Shown: positions 31,245 through 40,000 of the stretch, in pieces
How the letters are laid out: each line of letters opens with the position of its first letter
Numbering within the stretch: position 1 is the stretch's first letter
Assembly: GCA_027314515.1 (NCBI GenBank)
Contig: DAHVAR010000257.1
Location: 1 to 43,391, forward strand
Reading direction: 5' to 3'
From: Actinomycetota bacterium
GTDB lineage: Bacteria > Actinomycetota > Actinomycetes > Streptosporangiales > Streptosporangiaceae
Length of the DNA: 43,391 bases
The notes under the pieces: model-generated
Told to the model about the DNA's origin: nothing
The model's input: only the letters and a program-made list of their open reading frames with translations
The model's database searches: none
Translations under genes and position numbers: made by a program

Positions 31245-32698
31245 TGACCCGCCAGCGCCAGGGCGGCCGCTCAAGTCCGGCGCGCCGGCGGCTGGGGTCT
31301 ACAAGTCGGCTGCTGGCGGTGCACGGTGTCGCGGTTGCCTTGGTGCTGGGCGTAGTGCTGAAGGGCGTGATCCGGGATTTCAGCGCGCACTATCAGCGGA
31401 CCCTCACAACTGACCTCGCCGAGGAAGCGCCGGAGTACGGCCAGGCCGCGAGCGCCCGCCCGGCTGGGCAGAGCCTGGAGGCATTCTCCCGTTCCTATCT
31501 GCAAACCCACCTGCTTCCCAGCGACCATGTGCTGGTCGTGGGCCTGGCCAGTCAGCCCACGCTGGGCAGTTCGGGCTCGGCCGCGCTCGCCACGTCCCCG
31601 GTCGTGGTGGGCTGGCTGGCTCACCCCCCGCGGCGCACCGTCGACCAGGTCATCACGTTGCGCCACGCCAGCGAGCTCGCACTGGCCAGCCCGATCGCGG
31701 CCGGGGGCAAGGTTGTCGGGGTCCTGGTGTCTGCCGCCAACCTGCAAGGGCTGAGGTCTCAGGTCGGGCAGGTAGCCCTGGTCGGCGGGATGGAAGCAGC
31801 AGTTGCCCTGCTGATCGCGATGGGGAGCGCCTTCTTGCTGCTGCGCCGAGTGCTGCGGATGGTGGCTGCAGTCACCGATGCTGCGATGCAGGCTGGCCGC
31901 GGCGACCTCGAGCGGCGCCTGGGCGAGGGCGGGGCCGACGATGAAGTCGGCCGCCTCGCCCGTGCCTTCGACGTCATGCTGTCGCGTATCTCCGATGGCA
32001 TCCAGGCTCAGCGGCGGCTGCTGGCGGAAGTCTCGCATCAGTTGCGGACACCACTGACCGTGGCCAGCGGGCATCTGGAAGTCCTGAAACGGGCCGGCTC
32101 CAGTGACCCAGATGAAGTGTCTGAAACGGTCTCGCTGGTGCTCGACGAGCTGAGGCAGACCGCGGCGCTCGTGGATCGCTTGCTGCTTCTCGGCCACGCC
32201 CTGGAGCCGGACTTCATCGAGGTGGACCGGGTCGACCTGCGAGCGTTCCTTGGTGACCTGCTCGAGGCGGCCAGGGTACTGGCCGACCGTCGCTGGACGC
32301 TTCGGCCGGTGCCCGACGTGGTCGTCCTTGTGGACCTGGCGAAACTGCGCGGGGCACTGCTCAATCTTGTCGACAACGCCGTCAGGGCGACCCGGCAGGG
32401 TGATGTCATCGAGTTGTCAGCGCGCTGCGGGGCCGGGCTGTTCCTGACGGTGCACGACTCCGGCTCCGGCATCGCGCCGGAGGCGCAGGATGCGGTCTTC
32501 GAGCGGTTCCGCAGCGGCCGCGCGGACGGCCAGCGCGGCGCGGGTCTGGGCCTGGCCATCGTCAAGGCAGTGGCCGAGGCGCATGGTGGCCAGGTGCACC
32601 TGGAGAGCACGCCAGGCCAGGGGACCACGGTCACCATTTCACTGCCGGCGGACTGCCTCGAACCGCCAGCCATGACCGAGCCGGGAGGGCCAGGATGA
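31244..32698 (+). CDS. Sensor histidine kinase
   Basis: The 484-residue kinase has a membrane helix at about 22-42 and an extracytoplasmic sensor of about 135 residues with no named fold. A second helix lies at about 177-200, a HAMP domain at about 200-252, and HisKA carries the phospho-acceptor H265 (EVSHQLRTPLT). The HATPase_c domain has the N-box LLNLVDNAV (371-380), G1 DSGSGI (405-410) and G2 GAGLGL (432-437). It phosphorylates the response regulator encoded next, whose start codon overlaps its stop (ATGA). Confidence 0.95.
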   Translation: MTRQRQGGRSSPARRRLGSTSRLLAVHGVAVALVLGVVLKGVIRDFSAHYQRTLTTDLAEEAPEYGQAASARPAGQSLEAFSRSYLQTHLLPSDHVLVVGLASQPTLGSSGSAALATSPVVVGWLAHPPRRTVDQVITLRHASELALASPIAAGGKVVGVLVSAANLQGLRSQVGQVALVGGMEAAVALLIAMGSAFLLLRRVLRMVAAVTDAAMQAGRGDLERRLGEGGADDEVGRLARAFDVMLSRISDGIQAQRRLLAEVSHQLRTPLTVASGHLEVLKRAGSSDPDEVSETVSLVLDELRQTAALVDRLLLLGHALEPDFIEVDRVDLRAFLGDLLEAARVLADRRWTLRPVPDVVVLVDLAKLRGALLNLVDNAVRATRQGDVIELSARCGAGLFLTVHDSGSGIAPEAQDAVFERFRSGRADGQRGAGLGLAIVKAVAEAHGGQVHLESTPGQGTTVTISLPADCLEPPAMTEPGGPG

Positions 32699-33399
32699 CC
32701 ATCCTGGTGGTCGAGGACGACGAGCGCATCGCCTCCTTTCTCGCCAAGGGACTGCGCGCCGAGGGTTACGCCACTAGCATCGCCCGTCACGGCGAGGAGG
32801 CTCTCGCCCTGACGTCCGTGCTCGGCGACGACATCGACCTGATCCTGCTCGACCTGGGCCTGCCTGATCTTGATGGTGTCGCGCTGCTGCGCACCTGGCG
32901 GGACAGGCACCTCGCGGTGCCGGTCATTATCCTCAGCGCGCGGGACCGGGTCGAGGCCAAGGTGGCGGGGCTGGACGCCGGGGCTACCGACTACATGACC
33001 AAGCCGTTCTCTTTCGACGAGCTGCTGGCCCGGATCCGCGCTGCGCTGCGCCCGGCCGGCCAGCTTGGCCTCACCCTGCTGGAAGCGGCCGATGTGCGCC
33101 TCGACCTGCTGTCCAAGGTGGCCTGGCGGCAGGGCCGCCGGATTGACCTCGCGCCGCGAGAATGGGCGCTGCTGGAATTGTTCATGCGGCACCCGACCCA
33201 GGTGCTGTCCCGGCCCCAGATCCTCAACCGGGTCTGGGAGTACGGGTCTGACCCCGGCACCAACATCGTCGATGTGTATGTCGGCTACCTGCGCCGCAAG
33301 CTCAACCGCCCGGGGCTGCCCCAGCTGATCCAGACCGTCAGGGGAGCGGGCTACCGGCTGCTGCCGCCCACGCTGGCAGGCGGCCCTCATGACGGATGA
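32695..33399 (+). CDS. OmpR/PhoB-family response regulator
   Basis: The 234-residue protein has a receiver domain with acidic pocket D8/D9, phospho-acceptor D53 (LLDLGLPDLDG) and K103 (MTKPF). A winged-helix DNA-binding domain follows at about 130-228, with LAPREWALLELFMRHPTQVLSR and TVRGAGYRL. It is translationally coupled to the kinase. A direct repeat that fits OmpR-family binding starts at its stop codon and precedes the PepSY gene, which is the most likely local target. Confidence 0.96.
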   Translation: MTILVVEDDERIASFLAKGLRAEGYATSIARHGEEALALTSVLGDDIDLILLDLGLPDLDGVALLRTWRDRHLAVPVIILSARDRVEAKVAGLDAGATDYMTKPFSFDELLARIRAALRPAGQLGLTLLEAADVRLDLLSKVAWRQGRRIDLAPREWALLELFMRHPTQVLSRPQILNRVWEYGSDPGTNIVDVYVGYLRRKLNRPGLPQLIQTVRGAGYRLLPPTLAGGPHDG

Positions 33400-33410
33400 C
33401 AAGCGGATGA
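33394..33410 (+). promoter_or_regulatory. Direct repeat, candidate response-regulator site
   Basis: GGATGA occurs at 33394-33399 and 33405-33410, 11 bases apart, one helical turn as is usual for OmpR-family tandem half-sites. A -10-like AATAAT lies at 33455-33460 with no good -35, which fits an activated promoter for the PepSY gene at 33501. Confidence 0.4.
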
Positions 33411-33500
33411 GAAAAGCCCCACTCGCCTCCCATCCCGACCTCATGCTGGCGCCAAATAATGGCGGGCAGAAGGCAGGAGACAGGACAAGGGAGGACACCT

Positions 33501-33995
33501 ATGCGCGCGCGGATGTGGGGCGGAGCCGTGGCGGCGGCCGCGCTGATGGCGGCTGTCGTGGCTGCGGCCACTCAGAGTGGCGGCGGGTCACTGCAGCCGG
33601 CTGCGAACGTCTCCAGGCTGGCGGTAGCGGGCGGGCCGGCTTCGGCCGACCAGGCGGCAGCCACGTTCATTCAGGCCCGTCACCCGGGCCAGGGATCGGT
33701 TCGGGTGCTCGCGACCGAGCCCGACGTCGACCACGGAGTCGCCGTTTACGACGTGCGGATCCTGGGACCGGACGGCGTCGTCTACGTTGTCCAGGTTCAG
33801 CGCAGCAACAACAAGGTGCTGTCGGCCAACCGTGCCGAGAGCCAGGGCCAGGGCCAGGGCCAGGGCCAGGGATCCGATGCGACCGACAGCGGGTCGCCTA
33901 GCGGCAGGGACGCGCCTGACCACGGCACGGGGCCAGCCTCCTCGCCCGATCACCAGGACCGGCCGGACACCAGCGGCAGGCAGTCGGACGGGTAA
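33501..33995 (+). CDS. Secreted PepSY-domain protein
   Basis: ATG 33501 with GGGAGG at 33489-33494 gives 164 residues; the frame is open further upstream but without a good site. Residues 1-25 are a signal peptide (RARMWGGAVAAAALMAAVV). Residues about 48-112 form a PepSY-like domain (ADQAAATFIQARHPGQGSV to DGVVYVVQVQRSNNKVLSA). The tail has five Gly-Gln dipeptides encoded by CAGGGC repeats and an acidic Ser/Asp-rich end. PepSY proteins often inhibit peptidases or modulate envelope sensors, and genes next to two-component pairs are commonly their targets. Confidence 0.8.
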   Translation: MRARMWGGAVAAAALMAAVVAAATQSGGGSLQPAANVSRLAVAGGPASADQAAATFIQARHPGQGSVRVLATEPDVDHGVAVYDVRILGPDGVVYVVQVQRSNNKVLSANRAESQGQGQGQGQGSDATDSGSPSGRDAPDHGTGPASSPDHQDRPDTSGRQSDG

Positions 33996-34004
33996 GGCCT
34001 GACG

Positions 34005-34046
34005 GCCGGCCCGGCAGTGCGAGCGAGAGCGCATGCCGGGCCCGGC
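34005..34046. terminator. Terminator-like hairpin between PepSY gene and fbiB
   Basis: GCCGGCCCGGCA (34005-34016) pairs with TGCCGGGCCCGGC (34034-34046) over 12 bases with one bulged C. It lies between converging genes. No T-run is present on either side. Confidence 0.45.
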
Positions 34047-34071
34047 GGTTGAGACGCCAGCGGTGGCGGTG

Positions 34072-35388
34072 CTAGAGCCGCAGCGTGAGCTGCCCGGGGT
34101 CACGCTGCGGCCGGTCGGGTGCGGGCGCGGCCGGGTGCCCGACGCCGACAGCGCCCATCGGCTCCCAGCCGGCCGGCAGGCCAAGCGAGCTCACCGCTAC
34201 TTCCCGGCAGAAGATCGTGCTGGAGATCCAGCACGAGCCCAGCCCCTCGACTGCCAGCGCGACGAGCAGGTTCTCGATGGCGGCGCCCATCGAGACCAGG
34301 AACATGGTGCGCTCGGACGCGTTGCGCCGCGCGTCCGGGTAGGTATGCGCGGCATCGGCCACCAGGCACGGCACGATGATCAGCGGCGCCCGGCGCAGCG
34401 GCTCCCCGCGGCGCGCCCGGCGGGCGATCTGCTCGGCAGTGAATCCGTCGGCGGCCAGGTCGGCCCGCCAGGCCGCGAGCATGTCGTCCAGCAGCCTGGC
34501 TCGTGACTGGTCTGACTCGAGCACCACGAACCGCCAGGGCTGGCTGTGATGCGGGGCGGGCGCGGTGACAGCCGCGGCGATCGCCCGGCGCACCGCCTCC
34601 GGGGAAACCGGCGCGGCGGTGAACTCGCGCACCGTTCGCCGTGCGGTCAGCACGTCCGCCGTGCCGAGCCGGAACATGTCGTCCTCGGCTGGCCTGATCA
34701 GCGCCGCGGCGCCCGGTCCGGCAGCGTCGGTAACCAGGTCGTCCAGCCCGCGCACGACCGCGACGGGGACGCCGGTGGTCTTCTGCTTCACCAGGTCAGC
34801 GGCGGCAGCGATCTCGTCAGCGACCGCGGCGATCGTCACCTCAAGCAGGTTGCCGAACGTGTCGGCTTGGCCGCGGTGATCGCGCAGCGGAACGATGCCT
34901 GCCGCCCCGATCGCGGAGTCGGTCTGGCCAGCCCGCCACGGCCGCCCCATGGTGTCGGTGATGACCACGCCGATCCGGGCCCCGGCCCGCTCGCCGATCC
35001 CCTTGCGCAGTGTCTCGGCCGATCCGTCCGGATCCACCGGCAGCAGCACCAGCGTGCCCGGAGCAGTGTTGGACTCGTCGACGCCGGCCGCCGCCATCAC
35101 CAGGCCGTGCCGGGTCTGGCTGATCGTGGTCGGGCCGCGGCGGGCGACCACGCGCACAGTCTCTGCCCTGATCGCCGACTCGCGGTCGCCGCGCAGCACC
35201 CGGCCCTCGGCCTTGCTCACGATCTTCGAGGTGATCACCAGGATGTCGCCATCGTGCAGGCCGGGACCGGCCAGCGCGGCGGCGGCGATCAGCCCGGCCA
35301 GGTCGGCGCCTGCCGTGATCTCCGGAATGCCGGTCACCGGCAGCACGGTGAGCGGCGCGGGCCCGGCCGTGACCAGTCGCTCGGTCAT
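34072..35388 (-). CDS. fbiB: F420:gamma-glutamyl ligase / dehydro-F420-0 reductase
   Basis: The 438-residue protein combines two enzymes of F420 synthesis. Residues 1 to about 240 are the CofE-type ligase that adds glutamates ([35 protein letters not shown]). Residues about 245-438 are an FMN-binding nitroreductase-fold domain ([36 protein letters not shown]) that reduces dehydro-F420-0. Although the frame runs to 35868, the ATG at 35388 overlaps the fbiA stop (ATGA) and gives the expected length. Confidence 0.96.
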   Translation of the reverse strand: MTERLVTAGPAPLTVLPVTGIPEITAGADLAGLIAAAALAGPGLHDGDILVITSKIVSKAEGRVLRGDRESAIRAETVRVVARRGPTTISQTRHGLVMAAAGVDESNTAPGTLVLLPVDPDGSAETLRKGIGERAGARIGVVITDTMGRPWRAGQTDSAIGAAGIVPLRDHRGQADTFGNLLEVTIAAVADEIAAAADLVKQKTTGVPVAVVRGLDDLVTDAAGPGAAALIRPAEDDMFRLGTADVLTARRTVREFTAAPVSPEAVRRAIAAAVTAPAPHHSQPWRFVVLESDQSRARLLDDMLAAWRADLAADGFTAEQIARRARRGEPLRRAPLIIVPCLVADAAHTYPDARRNASERTMFLVSMGAAIENLLVALAVEGLGSCWISSTIFCREVAVSSLGLPAGWEPMGAVGVGHPAAPAPDRPQRDPGQLTLRL

Positions 35389-36335
35389 CGGCGCAGTTCC
35401 AGCGCCAGGTCGACGGCCGCCCTGGCGATCTCTGCGGAGGCGGCGACGTCCGTCATGTACAGCGGACGGCAGCGGACCTCGATTCCGGCCAGTTCCGGCG
35501 CGTCGACCGCTTCTTTGTCCTGTTCGTCGACCAGCCAGCCGTCGAGCAGGCGCGGCCCGTAGTGCGCGGCGACGGCGGCGGCCGAGGTCTGCACGCCGAT
35601 CGCGGCCAGGCAGGCATCCGCCATGCCGCGCACTGGCGCGCCGCCGATGATCGGCGAGACCCCGACGACCGTCTGTGCCGCGACCGCCTCGGCGATGCCG
35701 GGCACGGCAAGGATCACGCCGATGCTGACGACCGGGTTCGAGGGCGGGAACAGCACGAAGTCGGCATCCGCGAGCGCCGCGAGCACGCCGGGAGCCGGGC
35801 GCGCCTGCGCGGCACCGACAGCTTCGATCTTCCGGGCGGGAACGGCGGCGTGCAGGCGAACCCACCACTCCTGGAAATGCAGTTCCTGCTCCCCGGTGTC
35901 CAGTTGCACGGTGACGTGGGTTCGCACCAGGTCATCGGACATCGGCAGCAGCGTGACACCCGGCTGCCAGCGCTCGCATAGTTTCTTCGTCACTGCCGAC
36001 AGCGGCAGCCCCTCAGCCAGTAGCTGGGCTCGCAAGATGTGGGTGGCGATGTCCAGGTCGCCCAGGCCGAACCAGTCCGGCCCCGCGCCGTAAGCGGCAA
36101 GCTCGCCGAGGACGGCGTGACTTTCGCCCGCCCGCCCCCAGCCCTGCTGCTCGCTGATCCCTCCGCCGAGTGTGTACATGACGGTGTCGAGATCCGGGCA
36201 CACCGGCAAGCCGAACGGCGTGAAGTCGTCGCCGGTGTTGCCGATGACCGTGACGTCGGCACCGGGCACCGCAGCGCGCAGGCCGCGAAGGAACCTGGCG
36301 GCGCCAACTCCGCCGGCCAGAACAGTGATGCGCAT
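35385..36335 (-). CDS. fbiA: 2-phospho-L-lactate (enolpyruvyl) transferase
   Basis: FbiA/CofD joins FO to the phospholactyl or phosphoenolpyruvyl group of its guanylylated donor to form (dehydro-)F420-0. ATG 36335 gives 316 residues starting [19 protein letters not shown], the standard CofD N-terminus; the longer frame to 36365 is less likely. Further motifs are [49 protein letters not shown] and [14 protein letters not shown]. It is the first gene of the fbiAB pair and diverges from whiB. The guanylyltransferase gene fbiD/cofC is not in this window. Confidence 0.96.
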   Translation of the reverse strand: MRITVLAGGVGAARFLRGLRAAVPGADVTVIGNTGDDFTPFGLPVCPDLDTVMYTLGGGISEQQGWGRAGESHAVLGELAAYGAGPDWFGLGDLDIATHILRAQLLAEGLPLSAVTKKLCERWQPGVTLLPMSDDLVRTHVTVQLDTGEQELHFQEWWVRLHAAVPARKIEAVGAAQARPAPGVLAALADADFVLFPPSNPVVSIGVILAVPGIAEAVAAQTVVGVSPIIGGAPVRGMADACLAAIGVQTSAAAVAAHYGPRLLDGWLVDEQDKEAVDAPELAGIEVRCRPLYMTDVAASAEIARAAVDLALELRR

Positions 36336-36499
36336 GCTGGCAGTCTTCCACTCCGCTCCGGTCACCCGGCCGGGGCCAGCGGGAAATCAGCGAGCGGACG
36401 GGCCACATTGCCGGCGCAGCCCCCGTTCCCGCGAAAAATCTCGGCCTGGATTTTCACCTCATCCCAGGGCAACCGGGTGGCCAATACCACGTATCTCCC

Positions 36500-36529
36500 T
36501 TGACGAGGTGGAAGACACGCGCGTGTAAT
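36500..36529 (+). promoter_or_regulatory. Predicted sigma-A-like promoter of whiB
   Basis: TTGACG (36500-36505), an 18-base spacer and TGTAAT (36524-36529) point toward the whiB gene, about 75 bases before its start. The elements match the housekeeping consensus well. The divergent fbiA promoter must lie in the same 267-base gap. Confidence 0.5.
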
Positions 36530-36602
36530 TTCAGCCATGTAATTCTTGCCCCGGGGACCGAGCGGGGGCGAGACCACGGGGACCGAGGGCAGGAGGTGCG
36601 CA

Positions 36603-36884
36603 GTGGGGGACGTCATCGTCTCGCTGGTGCACGACGCGCTGGGCATCGGCGCAGATGATGCCGGGGAGCAGAGCTGGCAGGACCGCGCGCTGTGCGCGCA
36701 GACCGATCCGGAGGCGTTCTTCCCCGAGAAGGGCGGCTCCACGAGGGAGGCGAAACGGGTCTGCCGCAGCTGCGAGGTCCGGGCGGAGTGCCTGGAGTAC
36801 GCGCTTGGCCATGACGAGCGCTTCGGGATCTGGGGCGGGCTGTCCGAACGAGAGCGCCGGCGGCTGAAGCGGCACGCGGTGTAG
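36603..36884 (+). CDS. whiB: WhiB (WhiB2/WhmD-type) Fe-S regulator
   Basis: GTG 36603 with a perfect AGGAGG at 36591-36596 gives 93 residues; the frame upstream to 36546 is unlikely to be coding. Cysteines C31, C54, C57 and C63 bind the 4Fe-4S cluster. The sequence ALCAQTDPEAFFPEKGG, CRSCEVRAECLEYAL and FGIWGGLSERERRRLK closely matches what I recall of Streptomyces WhiB and mycobacterial WhiB2/WhmD. These control septation together with WhiA. No AT-hook is present. The whiB-fbiA-fbiB linkage is, from memory, the same in Mycobacterium (Rv3260c-Rv3262). Confidence 0.95.
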   Translation: MGDVIVSLVHDALGIGADDAGEQSWQDRALCAQTDPEAFFPEKGGSTREAKRVCRSCEVRAECLEYALGHDERFGIWGGLSERERRRLKRHAV

Positions 36885-36892
36885 GCAGTGCC

Positions 36893-36913
36893 CTAGGCGG
36901 GCCGCCTGCCTAG
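36893..36913 (+). terminator. Hairpin after whiB
   Basis: CTAGGCGGG (36893-36901) and CCTGCCTAG (36905-36913) form a 9-pair stem with one G-U, starting 8 bases after the whiB stop codon. There is no T-run. It probably ends the whiB transcript. Confidence 0.45.
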
Positions 36914-37060
36914 CCTAGCCGGGCTGCCTGGCCGGGTCAGTCTGAGTGCCCGTCCGCCTGGGCCAGATTCGCGTATTGTTCACGGGTACCCCCACCAGGG
37001 CCAGTCGGCACGTCACGTGCTACCCGTCCCGCTAGCGAACCTGGATACAAGCGAAAATCC

Positions 37061-40000
37061 GTGTCGCCATCTGACGCCTACTCCCAGCATGTGGTGACCG
37101 CGGTGATCGTCGCGCACGACGGTGCCGCGTGGCTTGCGCATCTGCTTGACGCGCTGAACCAGCAGACCAGGCCTGTGCAGCGAGTAGTCGCGGTGGACAC
37201 CGGTAGCCGTGACCGCAGTGGCTCCGTGCTGACCGCTCAGCTCGGGCAGGGCACGGTCTTCGGGATGGACCGCGGCACCGGTTACGCGGCAGCCGTCCGG
37301 CGCGCGCTGCAGCACAAGGCGGCCAGCGTGCTGGTGCCTGCCGGACCCGGCGGCGCATCCGGGCGGGGCGCCGGGCGGAGCGGAGCCGACCAGGTCGAGT
37401 GGCTGTGGCTGCTGCACGACGACTGCGAGCCGGCTCCGGATGCGCTGGAGCAACTGCTGCGCGGGGCGGCCGAGACTCCGGCCGCTGGCGTGCTGGGCCC
37501 GAAGCTGAAGGACTGGACCGACCGCGCCGTCATTCTCGAGGCGGGAGTGGCGCTCGATGGCGTCGGCCGTCGGGTGACCGGCGTCGAGCCGCGCGAAGTT
37601 GACCAGGGTCAGCACGACGGCGACCGGGATGCGCTTGCCGTCAGCAGCGCCGGGATGCTGGTCCGGCGGGACGTCTTCGAGCAGGTCGGCGGCTTCGATC
37701 CGGGCATGACCCTGTTCGGTGAGGACGTCGACTTCTGCTGGCGCGTGCACGCGGCCGGCTTCCGCGTCCGGGTGATCACCGATGCGGTGGTGTTCCACGC
37801 TGCCGCGGCTGCCAGGGGACGGCGGGCGATCTCGGTCGGGCGGCGGGCCCGCATGCTCGATCGCCGCAACGGTCTGGTCACGCTGCTGGGCAACCTGCCA
37901 GCCAGCCCGATGATCGCGTCGCTGATCGGCAACCTGACGCTGTCGCTGCTGCGGACCGTGTTCTACCTGATCGCCAAGCGCCCGACCGCGGCGCTCGACG
38001 AGTCGGCTGCGGTGCTGGGCGTGGCGGCACACCCGCTGCGGCTGGCCAAGGCCAGGCGACTGCGGGCCCGTGGCCGCCGGGCGGCCTACGGCGCACTTCG
38101 CGCCGACCTACTGCCGGGCCACTCGATGCGGCGGGCGGCCGAGTTCGCCTCGTCGGTGCTGTCCCGCTCCTCGCAGCAGGATCTGGCCGGCGCTCATCAC
38201 GCAAGCGACGACCCTGATGATGACGAGTCGCTGCTGACCGACACCGGTGTCATGCAGCGCCTGCTGACCAGGCCAGGCGTTCTGCTGGTACTCGGGCTGA
38301 TCGTTGTCGCCATCGCCGCCGAGCGGTCACTGATCACCAGCGGCGTCCTCGGTGGCGGCGCGCTGGTGCCGGCGTTCGAGGGCGCGTCCAGCCTCTGGGC
38401 GCAGTTCCTGCAGGCCTACCACCCGGTCGGAGTCGGCTCGGCGAGCGTCGGCCCGCCATACGTCGGCATCCTGGCGCTGGTGGCGACAGTGCTGCTGGGC
38501 AAGGCGTGGCTGGCAGTCGACGTGCTGCTGCTCGGCTGCGTGCCACTGGCCGGCTGCACGGCCTTCCTGGCGCTGCGCCGGGTGACGCCCTCTGTTCCGG
38601 TCCGCTTGTGGGCCGCGGCCTCGTACGCCCTGCTGCCGGTCGCTTTCGGCGCCATATCAGCCGGCCGGCTGGGCAGCGCGGTCGCGATTGCGGTGATCCC
38701 GGTCATCGGAATGCTCGCGGGCCGGATGTTCAGTCAGCCGCACCCGATCGCCCGGCGGGCAGCATGGGCAACCGGGCTTGCGATCACGGTCGGTACAGCT
38801 TTCGTTCCGCTGCTGTGGCCGGTAGCCGTAGCCGGAGCCGTACTGGCGGGCCTCACGCTTCGGCGGTCGGTTCAGGCCCTGTTCCGCAACCTCGCGATCG
38901 TCGTCCTGACACCGCCGGTACTGCTGCTGCCGTGGCTTATTCAGTTGCTGGCGCACCCGACCCGGCTGCTGCTTGAGGTAGGACTGCAGCAGCCCGGACT
39001 GGCGTCGCGAGACCTGCCCGCCAAGTCCTTGCTGCTGCTGAGTCCCGGCGGGCCCGGCCTGCCACCGTACTGGGTCAGCGCCGCGCTGGTACTGGCCGGG
39101 CTGGCCGCGCTGCTGGTGTCCGGGCGGGCGAAGCTCGTCATGTCCGGCTGGACCGTGGCATTGCTGGGATTCGGCACTGCACTGCTCGCCAGCCGCGTTA
39201 CCGTCATGGCGCCCGACGGGCAGCCGGTGACCCCATGGCCGGGGGTGGCGCTGGCGATTGCGGCGGCCGGCTTGCTGCTCGCCGCGGCAGCGGCCGCGGA
39301 CGCGGTCCTTCGCCCGGTGCCCGCGGGCGGACGGCCCGCTGCTGCGGGGGGGCGGCCCGGTGCCGCGGGGGGGCGGTCAAGCGCGCGGCGGCTGCCAGCC
39401 GCCCGCAGGCTGCCCGTCGTCGTGCTGGGGCTGCTCGCCTGCACCGCGCCAGGCCTCGCGGCCGGCTACTGGGTCATGACCGGCGTCAGCGGGCCGATCG
39501 GCGCTGTTTCCGGTGAGGTTGTGCCGCCTGTGGTGTCGGCAGTTTCCGGCCCGGGCCTGGAACTGCGGACGCTGGTGCTGACGTCCTCGGGCCACGGCGG
39601 TCCGGTTTCGTTCCTGGTGCTGCGCGGCAACAGCCCGCAGTTCAGTTACCCGGACATAACCCAGGACCCGTCCGCGCAGGCTGCGCTCAACAGAGCGGTA
39701 GCCGCGCTGGTTGCGCCCGGCGGCGGTGAGGCGACGGATCAAAGCCGGCAACTCGCCCGGTTCGACATCGGCTTCGTGCTGATGCGGGCGCCGCTCGACG
39801 CGGGCCTGGCCAGCGTGCTCGACGGTGTCAGCGGCCTGACCGAGGTCAGCATGACGCCCGCGTTCGATCTCTGGCGGCTGAGCACCTTGCCGTCGCGGGT
39901 CAGCGTGCTGGAGCCGTCGGGTGCTGTCGTCCCGGTCACCTCGGGTGCCGTGGGCGTGCCGGGCGCGCGGGTGCCCGCCGTTGGCGGGACTGTCCTGCTG

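Noticed and set aside
34072-35868. 598-codon form of FbiB
   Set aside because: The first 160 codons are antisense-like shadow sequence over fbiA; the ATG at 35388 overlaps the fbiA stop and matches the family start.
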